Assembly (NCBI GenBank): GCA_016212925.1
Contig: JACRDF010000031.1
Span: 186,001 to 250,000 of the forward strand
Origin: Desulfomonile tiedjei
GTDB taxonomy: Bacteria; Desulfobacterota; Desulfomonilia; Desulfomonilales; Desulfomonilaceae
Reading direction: 5' to 3'
Length of the DNA stretch: 64,000 nt
The notes under the pieces were generated by a model. The model had not been told where the DNA came from, searched no databases, and saw nothing but the letters and a program-made list of their open reading frames with translations. The translations under genes and the position numbers were made by a program. This document shows, piece by piece, positions 25,205-33,619 of the stretch; the stretch's first letter is position 1, and each line of letters begins with the position of its first letter.

Positions 25205-25756
25205 ATGGATACATCACCTGATGCCAAAGAAACAATCGCCAAGTTGATGGAAAACCTGGGAACCATAGGCGCTTTCATGCTCTCAGAGGCCCGGGCTTTC
25301 CTCCGCAAAAGCTGGGGCGCTTCGCGGGAAGAATTCATGGCCGCGGTCGATCATATTGCTCGAAACATGAAAGCGTCAGGCAAAATGGCCTCGGAAGATA
25401 TCGAAGCCGCGGCAGAGCAGATCAAAAAGTCATGGGAATTACTGGACAAAGAAAAAGACCTGGATTGGGACAACTTTCTGAACGAGATCAAAACCCGCCT
25501 CAACACCATTGGAACCATTACCGAGGAAACCTTTAATCTGGTCGTCAGTCAGGCCAAAGATGTGCTGGACAGGCAGTGGACTGCCATGGGGCGGTTGGGC
25601 GAGGGCCAACTCAAAGCGTTTCAAGGTCAGTCCGAACAGATGGCCAAAATCATGAGATGCCAATGGGGAGTTTTTCGGGATAGCATGGAAAAAACGGGCA
25701 AGAGGATAGACCGCGCGCTCGATGCAGCCTGGGAAGCCTGGAAAAGGAAAGACTGA
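25205..25756 (+). CDS. Hypothetical all-helical protein, 183 aa
   Basis: From ATG 25205 with GGAGG 7 nt upstream. The product is soluble, strongly helical and amphipathic, with repeated W-containing heptad-like segments (LRKSWGASREEFMAAVDHI, IKKSWELLDKEKDLDWDNFL, DRQWTAMGRLGEGQLKAFQG), recalling phasin-like or coiled-coil scaffolding proteins. No catalytic motif. A perfect 18-bp hairpin follows 26 nt after the stop. Function unknown. Confidence 0.65.
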   Translation: MDTSPDAKETIAKLMENLGTIGAFMLSEARAFLRKSWGASREEFMAAVDHIARNMKASGKMASEDIEAAAEQIKKSWELLDKEKDLDWDNFLNEIKTRLNTIGTITEETFNLVVSQAKDVLDRQWTAMGRLGEGQLKAFQGQSEQMAKIMRCQWGVFRDSMEKTGKRIDRALDAAWEAWKRKD

Positions 25757-25782
25757 GTCGAAGTCTTTTCAGGAGAAGAAAT

Positions 25783-25820
25783 TGCGGGGAGGCCCTTTTT
25801 GTAAAAAGGGCCTCCCCGCA
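25783..25820. repeat. Hairpin repeat with A/T tract in the stem, copy 1
   Basis: Perfect 18-bp arms TGCGGGGAGGCCCTTTTT (25783-25800) and AAAAAGGGCCTCCCCGCA (25803-25820) with a 2-nt loop, followed by CCCCTCTCCAAAAACTTCT. The same hairpin plus flank recurs at 29935-29966, 37071-37106 and 37895-37934, so it is a dispersed family as well as a likely terminator. Confidence 0.75.
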
Positions 25821-25986
25821 CCCCTCTCCAAAAACTTCTGCATCCTTTCCTGCTGCGCTCCTTCCGCTGTCGGCGTAAGGGGCGCAGCAGGAAAGATATA
25901 GAGTTTTCTTAGAGACGCACGAGGCCACCTCTTCTTGAACGAGGGGGTTTCCTCCACATAGTCATTGCCGGGAATGAAAGAGCCAA

Positions 25987-26622
25987 ATGCTAGTTGTGGG
26001 ACTGACCGGAGGCATAGCCTCGGGTAAGAGTACTGTGAGCCGGATGTTTGCCGACGCAGGTATACCGGTCATCTGCGCGGACGAGTTGGCCCGCGAAGCG
26101 GTAAAGCCCGGGTCCGCGGCACTGGACGAGATTCGCCGCGCGTTCGGACAAAAAGTCCTTGATGAGGACGGAAACCTGGACCGAGCGGGTATGGCGCGGT
26201 TGGTGTTTCAAGACACGTCCAAACGAAAACTGCTCGAATCCATCATCCATCCTCGAGTGGCTGAGGAGCAAGAAAACAGATTACGGCGTCTGGAACGCGA
26301 AGGTCATCACATTGCAGTGATAGACGTGCCGCTACTTTACGAGAGCGGATGGGACAAGGCCTTCGATCTTATAATAGTGGTTTATGTTCCCAGGAACATA
26401 CAGGAACGCAGGCTGGTAGATCGAGATAAGATATCCCCGGCAGACGCCCAATCGCGACTCGACGCTCAAATGCCGATAGAGGAAAAGAAAAAAAGCGCGG
26501 ATCGGGTCGTGGACAATACCGGCAGCATGGAGCATACTCTTGATCAGGTAAAGGGAATTTTGGAGGAACTCCAAGCCTTGGAGCGTTCCAAGGCAGTTGA
26601 AATGAAGACAGGTTCGCAATAG
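25987..26622 (+). CDS. coaE: Dephospho-CoA kinase
   Basis: CoaE phosphorylates the 3'-OH of dephospho-CoA, the last step of CoA synthesis. The 211-residue product has the P-loop GLTGGIASGKSTVSRMF (residues 5-21), DELAREAV for dephospho-CoA binding, the IHPRV motif, DVPLLYESG near residue 114 and the lid residues in ERRLVDRD. ATG 25987 is the natural start. A long basic/acidic C-terminal helix extends slightly past the usual end. CoA supply fits the many acyl-CoA enzymes in the window. Confidence 0.95.
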   Translation: MLVVGLTGGIASGKSTVSRMFADAGIPVICADELAREAVKPGSAALDEIRRAFGQKVLDEDGNLDRAGMARLVFQDTSKRKLLESIIHPRVAEEQENRLRRLEREGHHIAVIDVPLLYESGWDKAFDLIIVVYVPRNIQERRLVDRDKISPADAQSRLDAQMPIEEKKKSADRVVDNTGSMEHTLDQVKGILEELQALERSKAVEMKTGSQ

Positions 26623-26754
26623 CAGGAAGGCCCGCTTCCGGTCGTCCAAGAGTTGCTCGTCCTACAAATTAACCTAAACCTATGTAAGTACCCGCTGCGG
26701 GCACATTAGAACTGCACGTATTGCTGTGAGCACGCGAGGCACCAAGACGGCACA

Positions 26755-27255
26755 ATGGAAATCCTTATCGGCATAACCATCTGGGTGATCATATTTGTGG
26801 TGTGGTATTGGAGGACCTACCCGGACCGAGTGAAGAACATCTTCCCTGTTCACCGCATGGATCTTGGGAAGTTCCGCAAGGCGAAAATCGTTTACCCGAA
26901 GACGACATCGAGCCATAGAACCACAAAGGATTTTAAATCCCTGGTGGACACCGTCGAATCCATTTGCGCCAAAGACAGTATGGGATCGTCGGACGCTGCC
27001 ACTATGGTAGCCTCTGTAAAGCGAATCATGGAGATCGAACCCTCCAGCGGGCAAATCTGGGAAGCATTCGCCCTGGATTCCCTCGAGAGCGCCGCAATAA
27101 CCTGTGACGATTGCCACGTTCCTGTAGACAAAACCATCAAGAAGACCGGAGTTCGCATTCACTGCCGCAAATGTGGCAAGTGGCTGGCATTGAAGAACTC
27201 CAAGGTAACCGTCATCGACCCAAGCCGGTCCGATCTGGAAGATTGGGAGAAATAA
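26755..27255 (+). CDS. Membrane-anchored zinc-ribbon protein
   Basis: A 166-residue product with one N-terminal membrane helix (ILIGITIWVIIFVVWYW) and a cytoplasmic part ending in a zinc ribbon CDDCHVP...CRKCGKW near residues 121-144. No family is recognised beyond the zinc ribbon. It lies between coaE and the cupin gene in the same direction, but the gaps of about 130 and 95 nt leave operon membership open. Confidence 0.62.
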   Translation: MEILIGITIWVIIFVVWYWRTYPDRVKNIFPVHRMDLGKFRKAKIVYPKTTSSHRTTKDFKSLVDTVESICAKDSMGSSDAATMVASVKRIMEIEPSSGQIWEAFALDSLESAAITCDDCHVPVDKTIKKTGVRIHCRKCGKWLALKNSKVTVIDPSRSDLEDWEK

Positions 27256-27351
27256 AGCTCAAAAGGGTGGTTCTTAGTCCTGTTGCGCCGGGAGACCGAG
27301 CCGGCAAAACGGACTTTCGGAACCCACTTTGCATCCCCGGAGACTGGATTC

Positions 27352-28035
27352 ATGAAGAAAATAGATTGGAACAGCATCAAGGAAGAAAGACTAAACGAAA
27401 ACATCACCCGCAAGATGTTCTGGGGTGAAAAGCTGATGGTCACTCGGTGGGAACTCGCACCAGCGACCACCCTTCCTGTTCACGATCACGTTTCCGAACA
27501 GATAACCATGGTCGAGAAAGGAACGGTAACCATATATTTCCCTGGTGAGGAGGAATTCGCTCTGCACCAGGGCGATATGCTGGTGATTCCTTCCTCCAAA
27601 CCGCACGGTGTGAAGGTAGGTCCTCAAGGCGCCACAGCAGTGGATCTGTTTTCGCCTCTCCGACAGGATTTCATTGACGGGAGCGCCACATACATCAAGC
27701 CATTGGGCGAGCAAGGACAAGACCCGCAGTCTCCCGCAGCAGAAGACCGGGACCCTTACCAACAGCTCCAGGGATATCTGGCCGCTGCCGGCATAAAGGT
27801 CCCTTTGGAGGACCTCAAGGAATTGCCTCTGGATTTGCTTGCCCGTTATGTTTATGAACGACAGTGCATCACTATGGGGCAATTGCGGAAAGTTCTGAAG
27901 AAGTCCAAAGAGGAGGCCAAGGCCCTTCTGAGGGAATGGAAACACGGAGACGATCACAGCGAATCCAGTCTCCGCCGTACAATGGAAAGGATAATCGTTC
28001 TCCCTAAGGACCTGAAGTTTTTTCGGCAGGACTAA
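27352..28035 (+). CDS. Cupin-domain protein with C-terminal helical extension
   Basis: From ATG 27352 the 227-residue product has a cupin barrel with metal-ligand motif 1 (LPVHDHVSEQITMVEKG, two His and one Glu) near residues 43-59 and motif 2 (GDMLVIPSSKPHGV) near residue 77, followed by about 110 residues of helix with YVYERQCITMGQLRKVLKK. The cupin alone suggests a sugar or small-molecule binding or isomerising role. The C-terminal part looks like a winged-helix or coiled segment. Function unknown. The methyltransferase gene follows 33 nt downstream. Confidence 0.72.
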   Translation: MKKIDWNSIKEERLNENITRKMFWGEKLMVTRWELAPATTLPVHDHVSEQITMVEKGTVTIYFPGEEEFALHQGDMLVIPSSKPHGVKVGPQGATAVDLFSPLRQDFIDGSATYIKPLGEQGQDPQSPAAEDRDPYQQLQGYLAAAGIKVPLEDLKELPLDLLARYVYERQCITMGQLRKVLKKSKEEAKALLREWKHGDDHSESSLRRTMERIIVLPKDLKFFRQD

Positions 28036-28068
28036 TCTCGGCAGCAGATGGGGTCATAAGGACTCGAA

Positions 28069-28875
28069 ATGGACGAAGACAAGGTCATTCGAATAAAAAG
28101 GGCCGTAAGGGAGAACTTTGATCGCAGCCCCGCCATTTATCATTCCTTCGAGGAGCGGTATGGTTTTTTCAAGAACCTGAACAAAGCGCTGCTCAGCGGC
28201 ATGAGCCTCCCGCGAACCGCGGACGTACTCGATGTCGGATGTGGGACCGGTGCGAGTTCGATCCAGATTCTTGAAGCGCTGCCTCACTGCAGGGTTTGGG
28301 GCCTGGATAACTCGCCTGCCATGCTGGAGACCGCCCGCTCTACAATTGGTGTGTCCGACCGGCTGACTTTTGTGGAAGGCGATGCCGCGACGCTTTCCGA
28401 ATATTTTAGCTTTCCGTTTGACGCAATTATTTACAGTGCTTCCATCTTCCTTATCCCCGATTACCAGCAAAGCCTCAGGCAGGCGCAGGGCCTTTTAAAG
28501 GACAAGGGCAGCGTCGGCCTTACTTTCATGGAAGGCCTTTTCGATGCAACGGACAACAACCTTATGGCCGTCGCGGATCAGGAGGCCAAAGAGGGGGTGA
28601 GTCTGAAAAAACCAGTGAACCTGGGAAACTTCCAATCCTTTTTCGCTGACTTGTTTCCTCGCCACCGCACGTGGAAAGAGAATTTCGCATTACCTGAAGA
28701 GCTTCTCCGTGAGTTCTTCTCCATACCGGCCATGTCCGCCGGATTATTTCCCGGAATCGAATACCCTGAACGCTTGCGAAAAGTCGCCAGCCTCTTCGAC
28801 CACATGCCAAAGACCCAAATTCTCTTCAGATGGATACTGATGGTGGGACAGAAAACCGCGGTGAGGGCGGTGTAA
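28069..28875 (+). CDS. SAM-dependent class I methyltransferase
   Basis: A 268-residue protein with the Rossmann SAM motif VLDVGCGTGASSIQIL (about residues 52-67), an acidic ribose-binding motif VWGLDNSPAML, and motif II around VEGDAATLSEYF. These place it in the Methyltransf_11/25 group (UbiE/COQ5-like fold). The substrate cannot be predicted. It probably forms an operon with the upstream cupin gene. Confidence 0.8.
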   Translation: MDEDKVIRIKRAVRENFDRSPAIYHSFEERYGFFKNLNKALLSGMSLPRTADVLDVGCGTGASSIQILEALPHCRVWGLDNSPAMLETARSTIGVSDRLTFVEGDAATLSEYFSFPFDAIIYSASIFLIPDYQQSLRQAQGLLKDKGSVGLTFMEGLFDATDNNLMAVADQEAKEGVSLKKPVNLGNFQSFFADLFPRHRTWKENFALPEELLREFFSIPAMSAGLFPGIEYPERLRKVASLFDHMPKTQILFRWILMVGQKTAVRAV

Positions 28876-28989
28876 GGATTATCGTTCCCGTGCAATTGCT
28901 CGTATAGGCATGGCTACGAAGCTCGCCTGTCACTGTCACAGAGCCGTGCACAAATTGCATTGTGTGGCCGGTGGTTCCGCAAGGGGATG

Positions 28990-29325
28990 TTACACCCCGA
29001 TTTCGGTGGGTTCTGTGCCTTCCACCGGTACGAAACGAACTTCCACCTTCCTGTGAAGGACAGCGGCTATTCTTGACGCCATCGAAAGAAAGTCTCCTTC
29101 GTAATCGGCCTCTTCGACGTCTTCGATGACTGACGCCGTAGCCCCAACAAGGTCCGCGAGTTGCTCGCGTGTTAGCGCAGCCTGATTACGCAGGTCGTAG
29201 ATTTCACGCGCGATCTCGGCTTTGGTCAGTTCTTCTTGAAAGGAAGCCACTCGCGCAGGATCATCCTTGATATACCGTCTGTAAATCAATTCAAAGGCGT
29301 CCGAACTCAGCTTCTTTTCTTCCAT
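28990..29325 (-). CDS. XRE-family helix-turn-helix regulator
   Basis: From ATG 29325, 111 residues. The HTH lies in LRNQAALTREQLADLVGATASVIEDVEEADYEG (residues about 46-78), of the XRE/Cro type, followed by a helix and strand (IAAVLHRKVEVRFVP). Such proteins often act as HigA-like antitoxins, but no toxin-like gene lies next to it. It may be a solitary regulator. Confidence 0.72.
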   Translation of the reverse strand: MEEKKLSSDAFELIYRRYIKDDPARVASFQEELTKAEIAREIYDLRNQAALTREQLADLVGATASVIEDVEEADYEGDFLSMASRIAAVLHRKVEVRFVPVEGTEPTEIGV

Positions 29326-29408
29326 CTCATGGCTCCCAGAGCACAGTGTGGGATTCACCTGTAGAACGGGCCGCGCCTTGCTATGCTGTAATTGAAACTT
29401 TGGGTAGT

Positions 29409-29672
29409 CTACTTTTTATCTGCGGGCTTCGGTGCGGCCTTTGCTTCGGCCTCTTTCCTGGCAAGCTCGTAAAGCTCGCGGATGTCATCGAGGCGATCTT
29501 TGGAGAGGTCTTTGTCTCCTGCTCCGGGCGGGGGCTGATTCATCTGGTGGCTCGTCCACTGATCTGAGGAACCTCGGCTTCCCGGCTGGGCTTGCTGCGC
29601 GCTTGCAGGAACAAGCGCAAGGCAGAGGAAAACTATTGCCAACATGCAGCACAGGCAGAGGAGTGACTTCAT
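29409..29672 (-). CDS. Small exported protein, 87 aa
   Basis: From ATG 29672 with GGAGAA 6 nt upstream. A Cys-rich signal peptide (MKSLLCLCCMLAIVFLCLAL, cleavage near ...PASA) precedes a short polar, Gln/Pro-rich region and a charged helical tail (RLDDIRELYELARKEAEAKA). No family recognised. Probably periplasmic. Confidence 0.58.
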   Translation of the reverse strand: MKSLLCLCCMLAIVFLCLALVPASAQQAQPGSRGSSDQWTSHQMNQPPPGAGDKDLSKDRLDDIRELYELARKEAEAKAAPKPADKK

Positions 29673-29934
29673 TCGCTTTCTCCGTTGGAATTCGCAGGAC
29701 AACCGGAAGTCCGCTCCGTGAAAAGGCCACGGATTAGGGTAACGTCAATATCACAAAAGCAGGCGCTTTTCAACCGAGGCAAGCCGCGGCGGGGGCTGGC
29801 CCAGAGGAAACTGTGGGGGTACACGTGGCACCGGGCAGCTGAACGGAACGTTGCCAGAGTGTCAAGGAGTCGCAGTCAGGCATTGCCTCGGCAGAGGCAA
29901 TGCCTGCAAATGATGGGAGTTTTTGGGGTGGGGT

Positions 29935-29966
29935 CCGGGGAGGCCCTTTTTGTTCGGCCTCCCCGG
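29935..29966. repeat. Hairpin repeat with A/T tract, copy 2
   Basis: Arms CCGGGGAGGCC (29935-29945) and GGCCTCCCCGG (29956-29966) around CTTTTTGTTC, preceded by GGGAGTTTTTGG-type flank (29916-29927). It follows the stop of the convergent acyl-CoA synthetase gene at 29982 and can serve as its terminator. A separate small palindrome, GCATTGCCTC-GGCA-GAGGCAATGC, lies at 29879-29903. Confidence 0.6.
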
Positions 29967-29981
29967 GCTTTGCCCCCGGCC

Positions 29982-31571
29982 CTACTTCACATCGCTCCAT
30001 TTTCCGTATTTTTCTCTGAGGATACGGTGCAGGATTTTGCCGGTCCCGGTGCGAGGCATTTCGTCGTCCTCGATGAAATCCAGAGTTTTGGGGACTTTGT
30101 ATGCTGCTATCTTTGTGCGTGCAAGCCGCTTGATCTCTTCTTTCAGTTCTTGCGTGGCTTCCTTTCCTTCGTGGAGGATCAGCACGCCGTGGATGGACTC
30201 GCCCCATTTCTCATGCGGGATGCCGATCACAGCCACATCTTTCACCGCAGGGTGAGCGCCCAGAGCGTTTTCCACCTCTGAGGGGAAAACGTTCTCCCCA
30301 CCGGTGATTATCATGTTGGCCTTGCGGTCCACGAGAACATAGAACCCGTCGGGATCGCGATAACACATATCCCCTGCGGTAAACCACTCGCCGTGGAAGA
30401 CTTCCTTGGTCTTTTCGGGAAGGTTCCAGTATTCCTTGAACAACATGGGCGTTCGCGCATAAAGTTCGCCCACCTGCCCATCCGGGACTTCGTTGCCTTC
30501 TTCGTCCAAGACCTTGATGCGGTCCACGCCGAAGATCTCCTGGCCGATGGTACCCAGCTTACGCAATTGATCCTGCGGCCGACACAACGTCACCAGGCCT
30601 GCTTCCGTGGAGCCGTAAGCCTCCCACAACTCTGCATTCTTGAAAAAGTCCAGTATTGCGACCTTTGTGTCCTTTCTGGCCGGCGCGGATGAGATCAGCA
30701 GCTGCCGCATGCTCGATACGTCGTATTGTTTCTTAACGTCTTCAGGCAGAGCAAGGATCATAATGTAATGCGTGGGGACAAGAGATACAAACGTGACCTT
30801 GTATTTCTCCACTGTGGCCAGAAAATCCTGCGGGCTAAAGCTCGATTCGTTGTACACGCACACAGCGGCAGACACCAGGGTATAAGGGAACGAATAGAAT
30901 ATGGAATTGACATGGCACATGGGCATGACCATCATGACTTTGTCCGTGGGGCGCACACCCATGTTTGCGACGTCGAGGTAGTACATTGCAAGATAGCTCT
31001 CGTGGGTCCTGACGACTCCCTTGGGCTTGCCGGTCGTGCCCGACGTGTACATAAAGGTCCACGGGTCCTCCGCGTCTACCACCACATCGGGCTCTTCCCC
31101 TGATGAAGCAGCCAGCCAGTCCTCGTATCCCACATAACCGTCGGGAACAGAATCGCCCGGCTCCCCGAGATATATGAAATTGCCGGCAGGAACCGGCAAT
31201 TGGCCTCTGATGGAGTTGATCATATCCACGAACGGTCTATCCACAATAAGAGCCTTACAGCCGGAATCGTTCACTATGTATTGAATCTCCGGCGCGGCCA
31301 GCCTGAACATTATCGGCACGCATATTTGCCCGGCCTTGGCGCATCCCGCGTACATCTCCATCCATTCCACGCGATTGAAAGCTATGACCGCGAACCGGTC
31401 CCCACGCCCGCAGCCCATGGAGGTCAGAGCATTGCCCACGCGGCAGCTTCGGTCGTTCCACTCTTTGAATGTGAAGCTCTTTTTCTTGTCTTGGCAACCG
31501 AGCTTGTCGGGATAATGAACAGCGTGCCTGCTAAGGACCGTTCCCATGTGAATCCATTTGCTTATGGTCAT
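29982..31571 (-). CDS. Acyl-CoA synthetase (AMP-forming, ANL superfamily)
   Basis: From ATG 31571 (GGAGGATTTC upstream) the 529-residue enzyme has complete ANL motifs: TFMYTSGTTGKPKGVVRTH (P-loop, near residue 170), EAYGSTEAG near residue 308, GEWFTAGD near residue 396, GGENVFPSEVENAL near residue 425 and the catalytic lysine in PRTGTGKILHRIL near the C-terminus. It activates a carboxylate to its CoA thioester via acyl-AMP. Substrate unknown: medium/long-chain or aryl acids are both possible. It lies upstream of the aromatic-type hydroxybenzoyl-CoA reductase genes but is separated by about 3 kb. Confidence 0.87.
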   Translation of the reverse strand: MTISKWIHMGTVLSRHAVHYPDKLGCQDKKKSFTFKEWNDRSCRVGNALTSMGCGRGDRFAVIAFNRVEWMEMYAGCAKAGQICVPIMFRLAAPEIQYIVNDSGCKALIVDRPFVDMINSIRGQLPVPAGNFIYLGEPGDSVPDGYVGYEDWLAASSGEEPDVVVDAEDPWTFMYTSGTTGKPKGVVRTHESYLAMYYLDVANMGVRPTDKVMMVMPMCHVNSIFYSFPYTLVSAAVCVYNESSFSPQDFLATVEKYKVTFVSLVPTHYIMILALPEDVKKQYDVSSMRQLLISSAPARKDTKVAILDFFKNAELWEAYGSTEAGLVTLCRPQDQLRKLGTIGQEIFGVDRIKVLDEEGNEVPDGQVGELYARTPMLFKEYWNLPEKTKEVFHGEWFTAGDMCYRDPDGFYVLVDRKANMIITGGENVFPSEVENALGAHPAVKDVAVIGIPHEKWGESIHGVLILHEGKEATQELKEEIKRLARTKIAAYKVPKTLDFIEDDEMPRTGTGKILHRILREKYGKWSDVK

Positions 31572-31942
31572 GAAATCCTCCTGGAGAAAAACCACGAGCC
31601 TGAGTCTCTCTCGCGGGAGAGCTGAAGGCCGTGAATTCATTCTACGGAATCATGTAAGAAGGCTGGCTTCGATCCAGTGTCGCTACCTCCCCGTATGATA
31701 CGCCATTTCTCGCCAATTTTGCAAAAGAGTTTTTGTCGAGAATTATTTCAATGGCCCACTATAAAGAACTTCTTGTTAAACGGAAAGTTGGCTGGACGGC
31801 CGTTTCACTTGCTATATGAGCTTGCTTTCAAGGCACTCCCTCCGAATTGTCCAGGCGGCAGCGCCGTAGGGGCGACACATGTGTCGCCCACGGGCGAGGC
31901 GTGCCTCGCCCCTACCAGTGCTGTCGTATCAACGGCGGTTTG
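31572..31942. other. Gap with repeat element upstream of the degraded toxin-antitoxin locus
   Basis: About 370 nt without a supported gene, holding the upstream region of the acyl-CoA synthetase and the GTAGGGGCG repeat copy at 31866-31915. Short open frames here have no protein-like features. Confidence 0.4.
31866..31915. repeat. GTAGGGGCG-type palindromic repeat, copy 2
   Basis: Outer arms GTAGGGGCG (31866-31874) and CGCCCCTAC (31907-31915) enclose two palindromes, GGCGACACATGTGTCGCC and GGGCGAGGCGTGCCTCGCCC. The element lies immediately upstream of a truncated DUF4258-like frame and may be linked to its truncation. Confidence 0.75.
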
Positions 31943-32098
31943 ATGGCAAATCCGAAAGGGTTCTCACCGATTAGAACCTCTTTAACAATGGAATCAGCCG
32001 CCTTAGACGCGGAAACCGGGACATGCTATATTGTGACTGCCTATGAGCCTGATCCGGACCTATGGGAAAACGGCTTCAGAGTGAGGAGGACCCCATGA
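31943..32098 (+). pseudogene. Truncated DUF4258-like toxin remnant
   Basis: The 51-residue frame from ATG 31943 ends in TCYIVTAYEPDPDLWENGFR, which matches the C-terminal strand and tail of DUF4258-type proteins (YIITVYEPDP-x-W). The N-terminal two thirds of that domain is missing; instead there is unrelated sequence adjoining the palindromic repeat at 31866-31915. Its stop overlaps the start of the zinc-finger antitoxin-like gene (ATGA), the standard arrangement of DUF4258/YgiT-type pairs. I read it as a decayed toxin. Confidence 0.5.
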
Positions 32099-32319
32099 GA
32101 TGTACTCTGTGCAAATTGGGTGAAACGAGCCCTGGAATGGTGACCGTCACGTTGGAGCGAGGCGAAGCAACCGTGATCATTAAGGAAGTGCCGGGCCAGG
32201 TATGCGAAAACTGCGGAGAATACTACCTCGATCAAGCCGTTGCCGAGAGGGTCCTCAGTATGGCCGAGGATGCAGTGAGCAGGAACACTGAGGTGGAAAT
32301 CATCCGGTTCGCGGCATAG
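32095..32319 (+). CDS. YgiT/MqsA-type zinc-finger protein
   Basis: A 74-residue protein with CTLCKLGETSPG at the start and CENCGEYYLDQAVAERVL near residue 41, the two-CxxC zinc finger of YgiT/MqsA N-terminal domains that usually neutralise a small RNase-like partner. GAGGAGGA precedes ATG 32095. The upstream partner looks truncated, so this may be an orphan antitoxin. Confidence 0.75.
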   Translation: MRCTLCKLGETSPGMVTVTLERGEATVIIKEVPGQVCENCGEYYLDQAVAERVLSMAEDAVSRNTEVEIIRFAA

Positions 32320-32489
32320 TCGAAGTTCCGAAAGTGTGTTTCACGTATCACTTTCCAGCCAGCCTAGGAATCAGGCCTTTTCCTTGTGCAAATGCGGAGC
32401 CAGGTCTTGAAACACAAGATTTTTTCTGTTAGGAATTGTCTATCCTAGAGCCGCCGGTCAATGGACTCAGATTTTGGGGGTATAGGCTT

Positions 32490-33389
32490 ATGAAAGTCTT
32501 CATCAGTTGGTCAGGACAGCTGAGCCACGAGATTGCTTTAGGATTGCGTGAGTGGCTGCCTTCAGTTGTTCAAGTCATTGTACCATACGTTTCATCCGAA
32601 GACATCACTAAGGGTTCGCAGTGGTTTGCACATGTTGCCACCGAACTAGAACAGACAGATTTCGGTGTCATCTGCCTAACAAAAGAGAACCTTAGATCAC
32701 CATGGATATTCTTCGAAGCTGGTGCTCTCTCCAAGAGCGTTTCACGCTCCCATGTTTCCCCGCTTCTTATTGACTTATCTCCATCTGACCTGCAAGGTCC
32801 ATTAGTCCAATTTCAGGCGGTGATGCCCACTGAGAAAGATATGTTTAAACTGCTTAATACAATCAATGCTGATCTACAATCGGGTAGATTAGACGAACCT
32901 CATCTTCAGAAGTCTTTTGCTAGGTGGTGGCCGGATTTTGATAGTCAGATTCAGGACGCGAAGAAGAGAGCGGTGCAGAGAGGAAGACGGCAGGCAACGC
33001 CACATGATGGACAGAAAGACCAAGGGACAGATTCAAGATCGGAACGCGCGGTGCTTGAAGAAGTACTCCAAAACACACGTTTAATTGCGCAGTCTGTGCT
33101 TGAGACGGATAGTTCACTGAAAGAAATAAAAGCGAGACATCAAGATGACAACACACCAATTGCTCTGGATCCCCCTAACCTCTGCTCTGAGTTAGAGCGT
33201 GGGGGTCATGTGACTTCAAGACCTATACACCGTTCAAGATACACCGAAGCGGAAAACTATGCGTTGAAAAACTTAGAAGATGGTAGAAATCCAAAGGAGG
33301 TTATTGCGAGTTTGGAGCGAAACGGCATTCCTCAAAAGACGGCAATTGAAATCGTAAGAGAGATCACAAAGGATTTGCAACGAGGCTAG
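32490..33389 (+). CDS. TIR-domain protein (possible NADase or defence effector)
   Basis: From ATG 32490, 299 residues. The first 150 residues form a TIR-like domain: MKVFISWSG (strand A), VVQVIVPYVSSEDITKGSQW, FGVICLTKENLRSPWIFFEAGALSK, where the glutamate of FFEAGAL matches the catalytic glutamate of TIR NADases, and LLIDLSPSDLQGPLVQFQ. The C-terminal half is helical and charged, ending in EAENYALKNLEDGRNPKEVI. Bacterial TIR proteins often act in antiphage systems by NAD+ depletion or signalling. It seems more AT-rich than its neighbours, suggesting horizontal transfer. A partner sensor is not obvious. Confidence 0.78.
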   Translation: MKVFISWSGQLSHEIALGLREWLPSVVQVIVPYVSSEDITKGSQWFAHVATELEQTDFGVICLTKENLRSPWIFFEAGALSKSVSRSHVSPLLIDLSPSDLQGPLVQFQAVMPTEKDMFKLLNTINADLQSGRLDEPHLQKSFARWWPDFDSQIQDAKKRAVQRGRRQATPHDGQKDQGTDSRSERAVLEEVLQNTRLIAQSVLETDSSLKEIKARHQDDNTPIALDPPNLCSELERGGHVTSRPIHRSRYTEAENYALKNLEDGRNPKEVIASLERNGIPQKTAIEIVREITKDLQRG

Positions 33390-33619
33390 GGCTGCCCAGT
33401 TGAAGGGAGTTAGCGGCTTAGAGTGAGGTAGTGAAAATATTCTATAAAATTGCACTGCGCCATTCCAAGGACAGGATGCCCCTTTCATGTGCGGTGATGG
33501 CCTGCCTGCCAGGCTTAGGAGGATTAAGAATACGACCAAGCGCGTTCTCAACATTGTTCACGAACGTGTCGTCAGCAAAGGTTCCGCCCGTTCGCTCATG
33601 ATCCTTAAAGCGAAATCCG

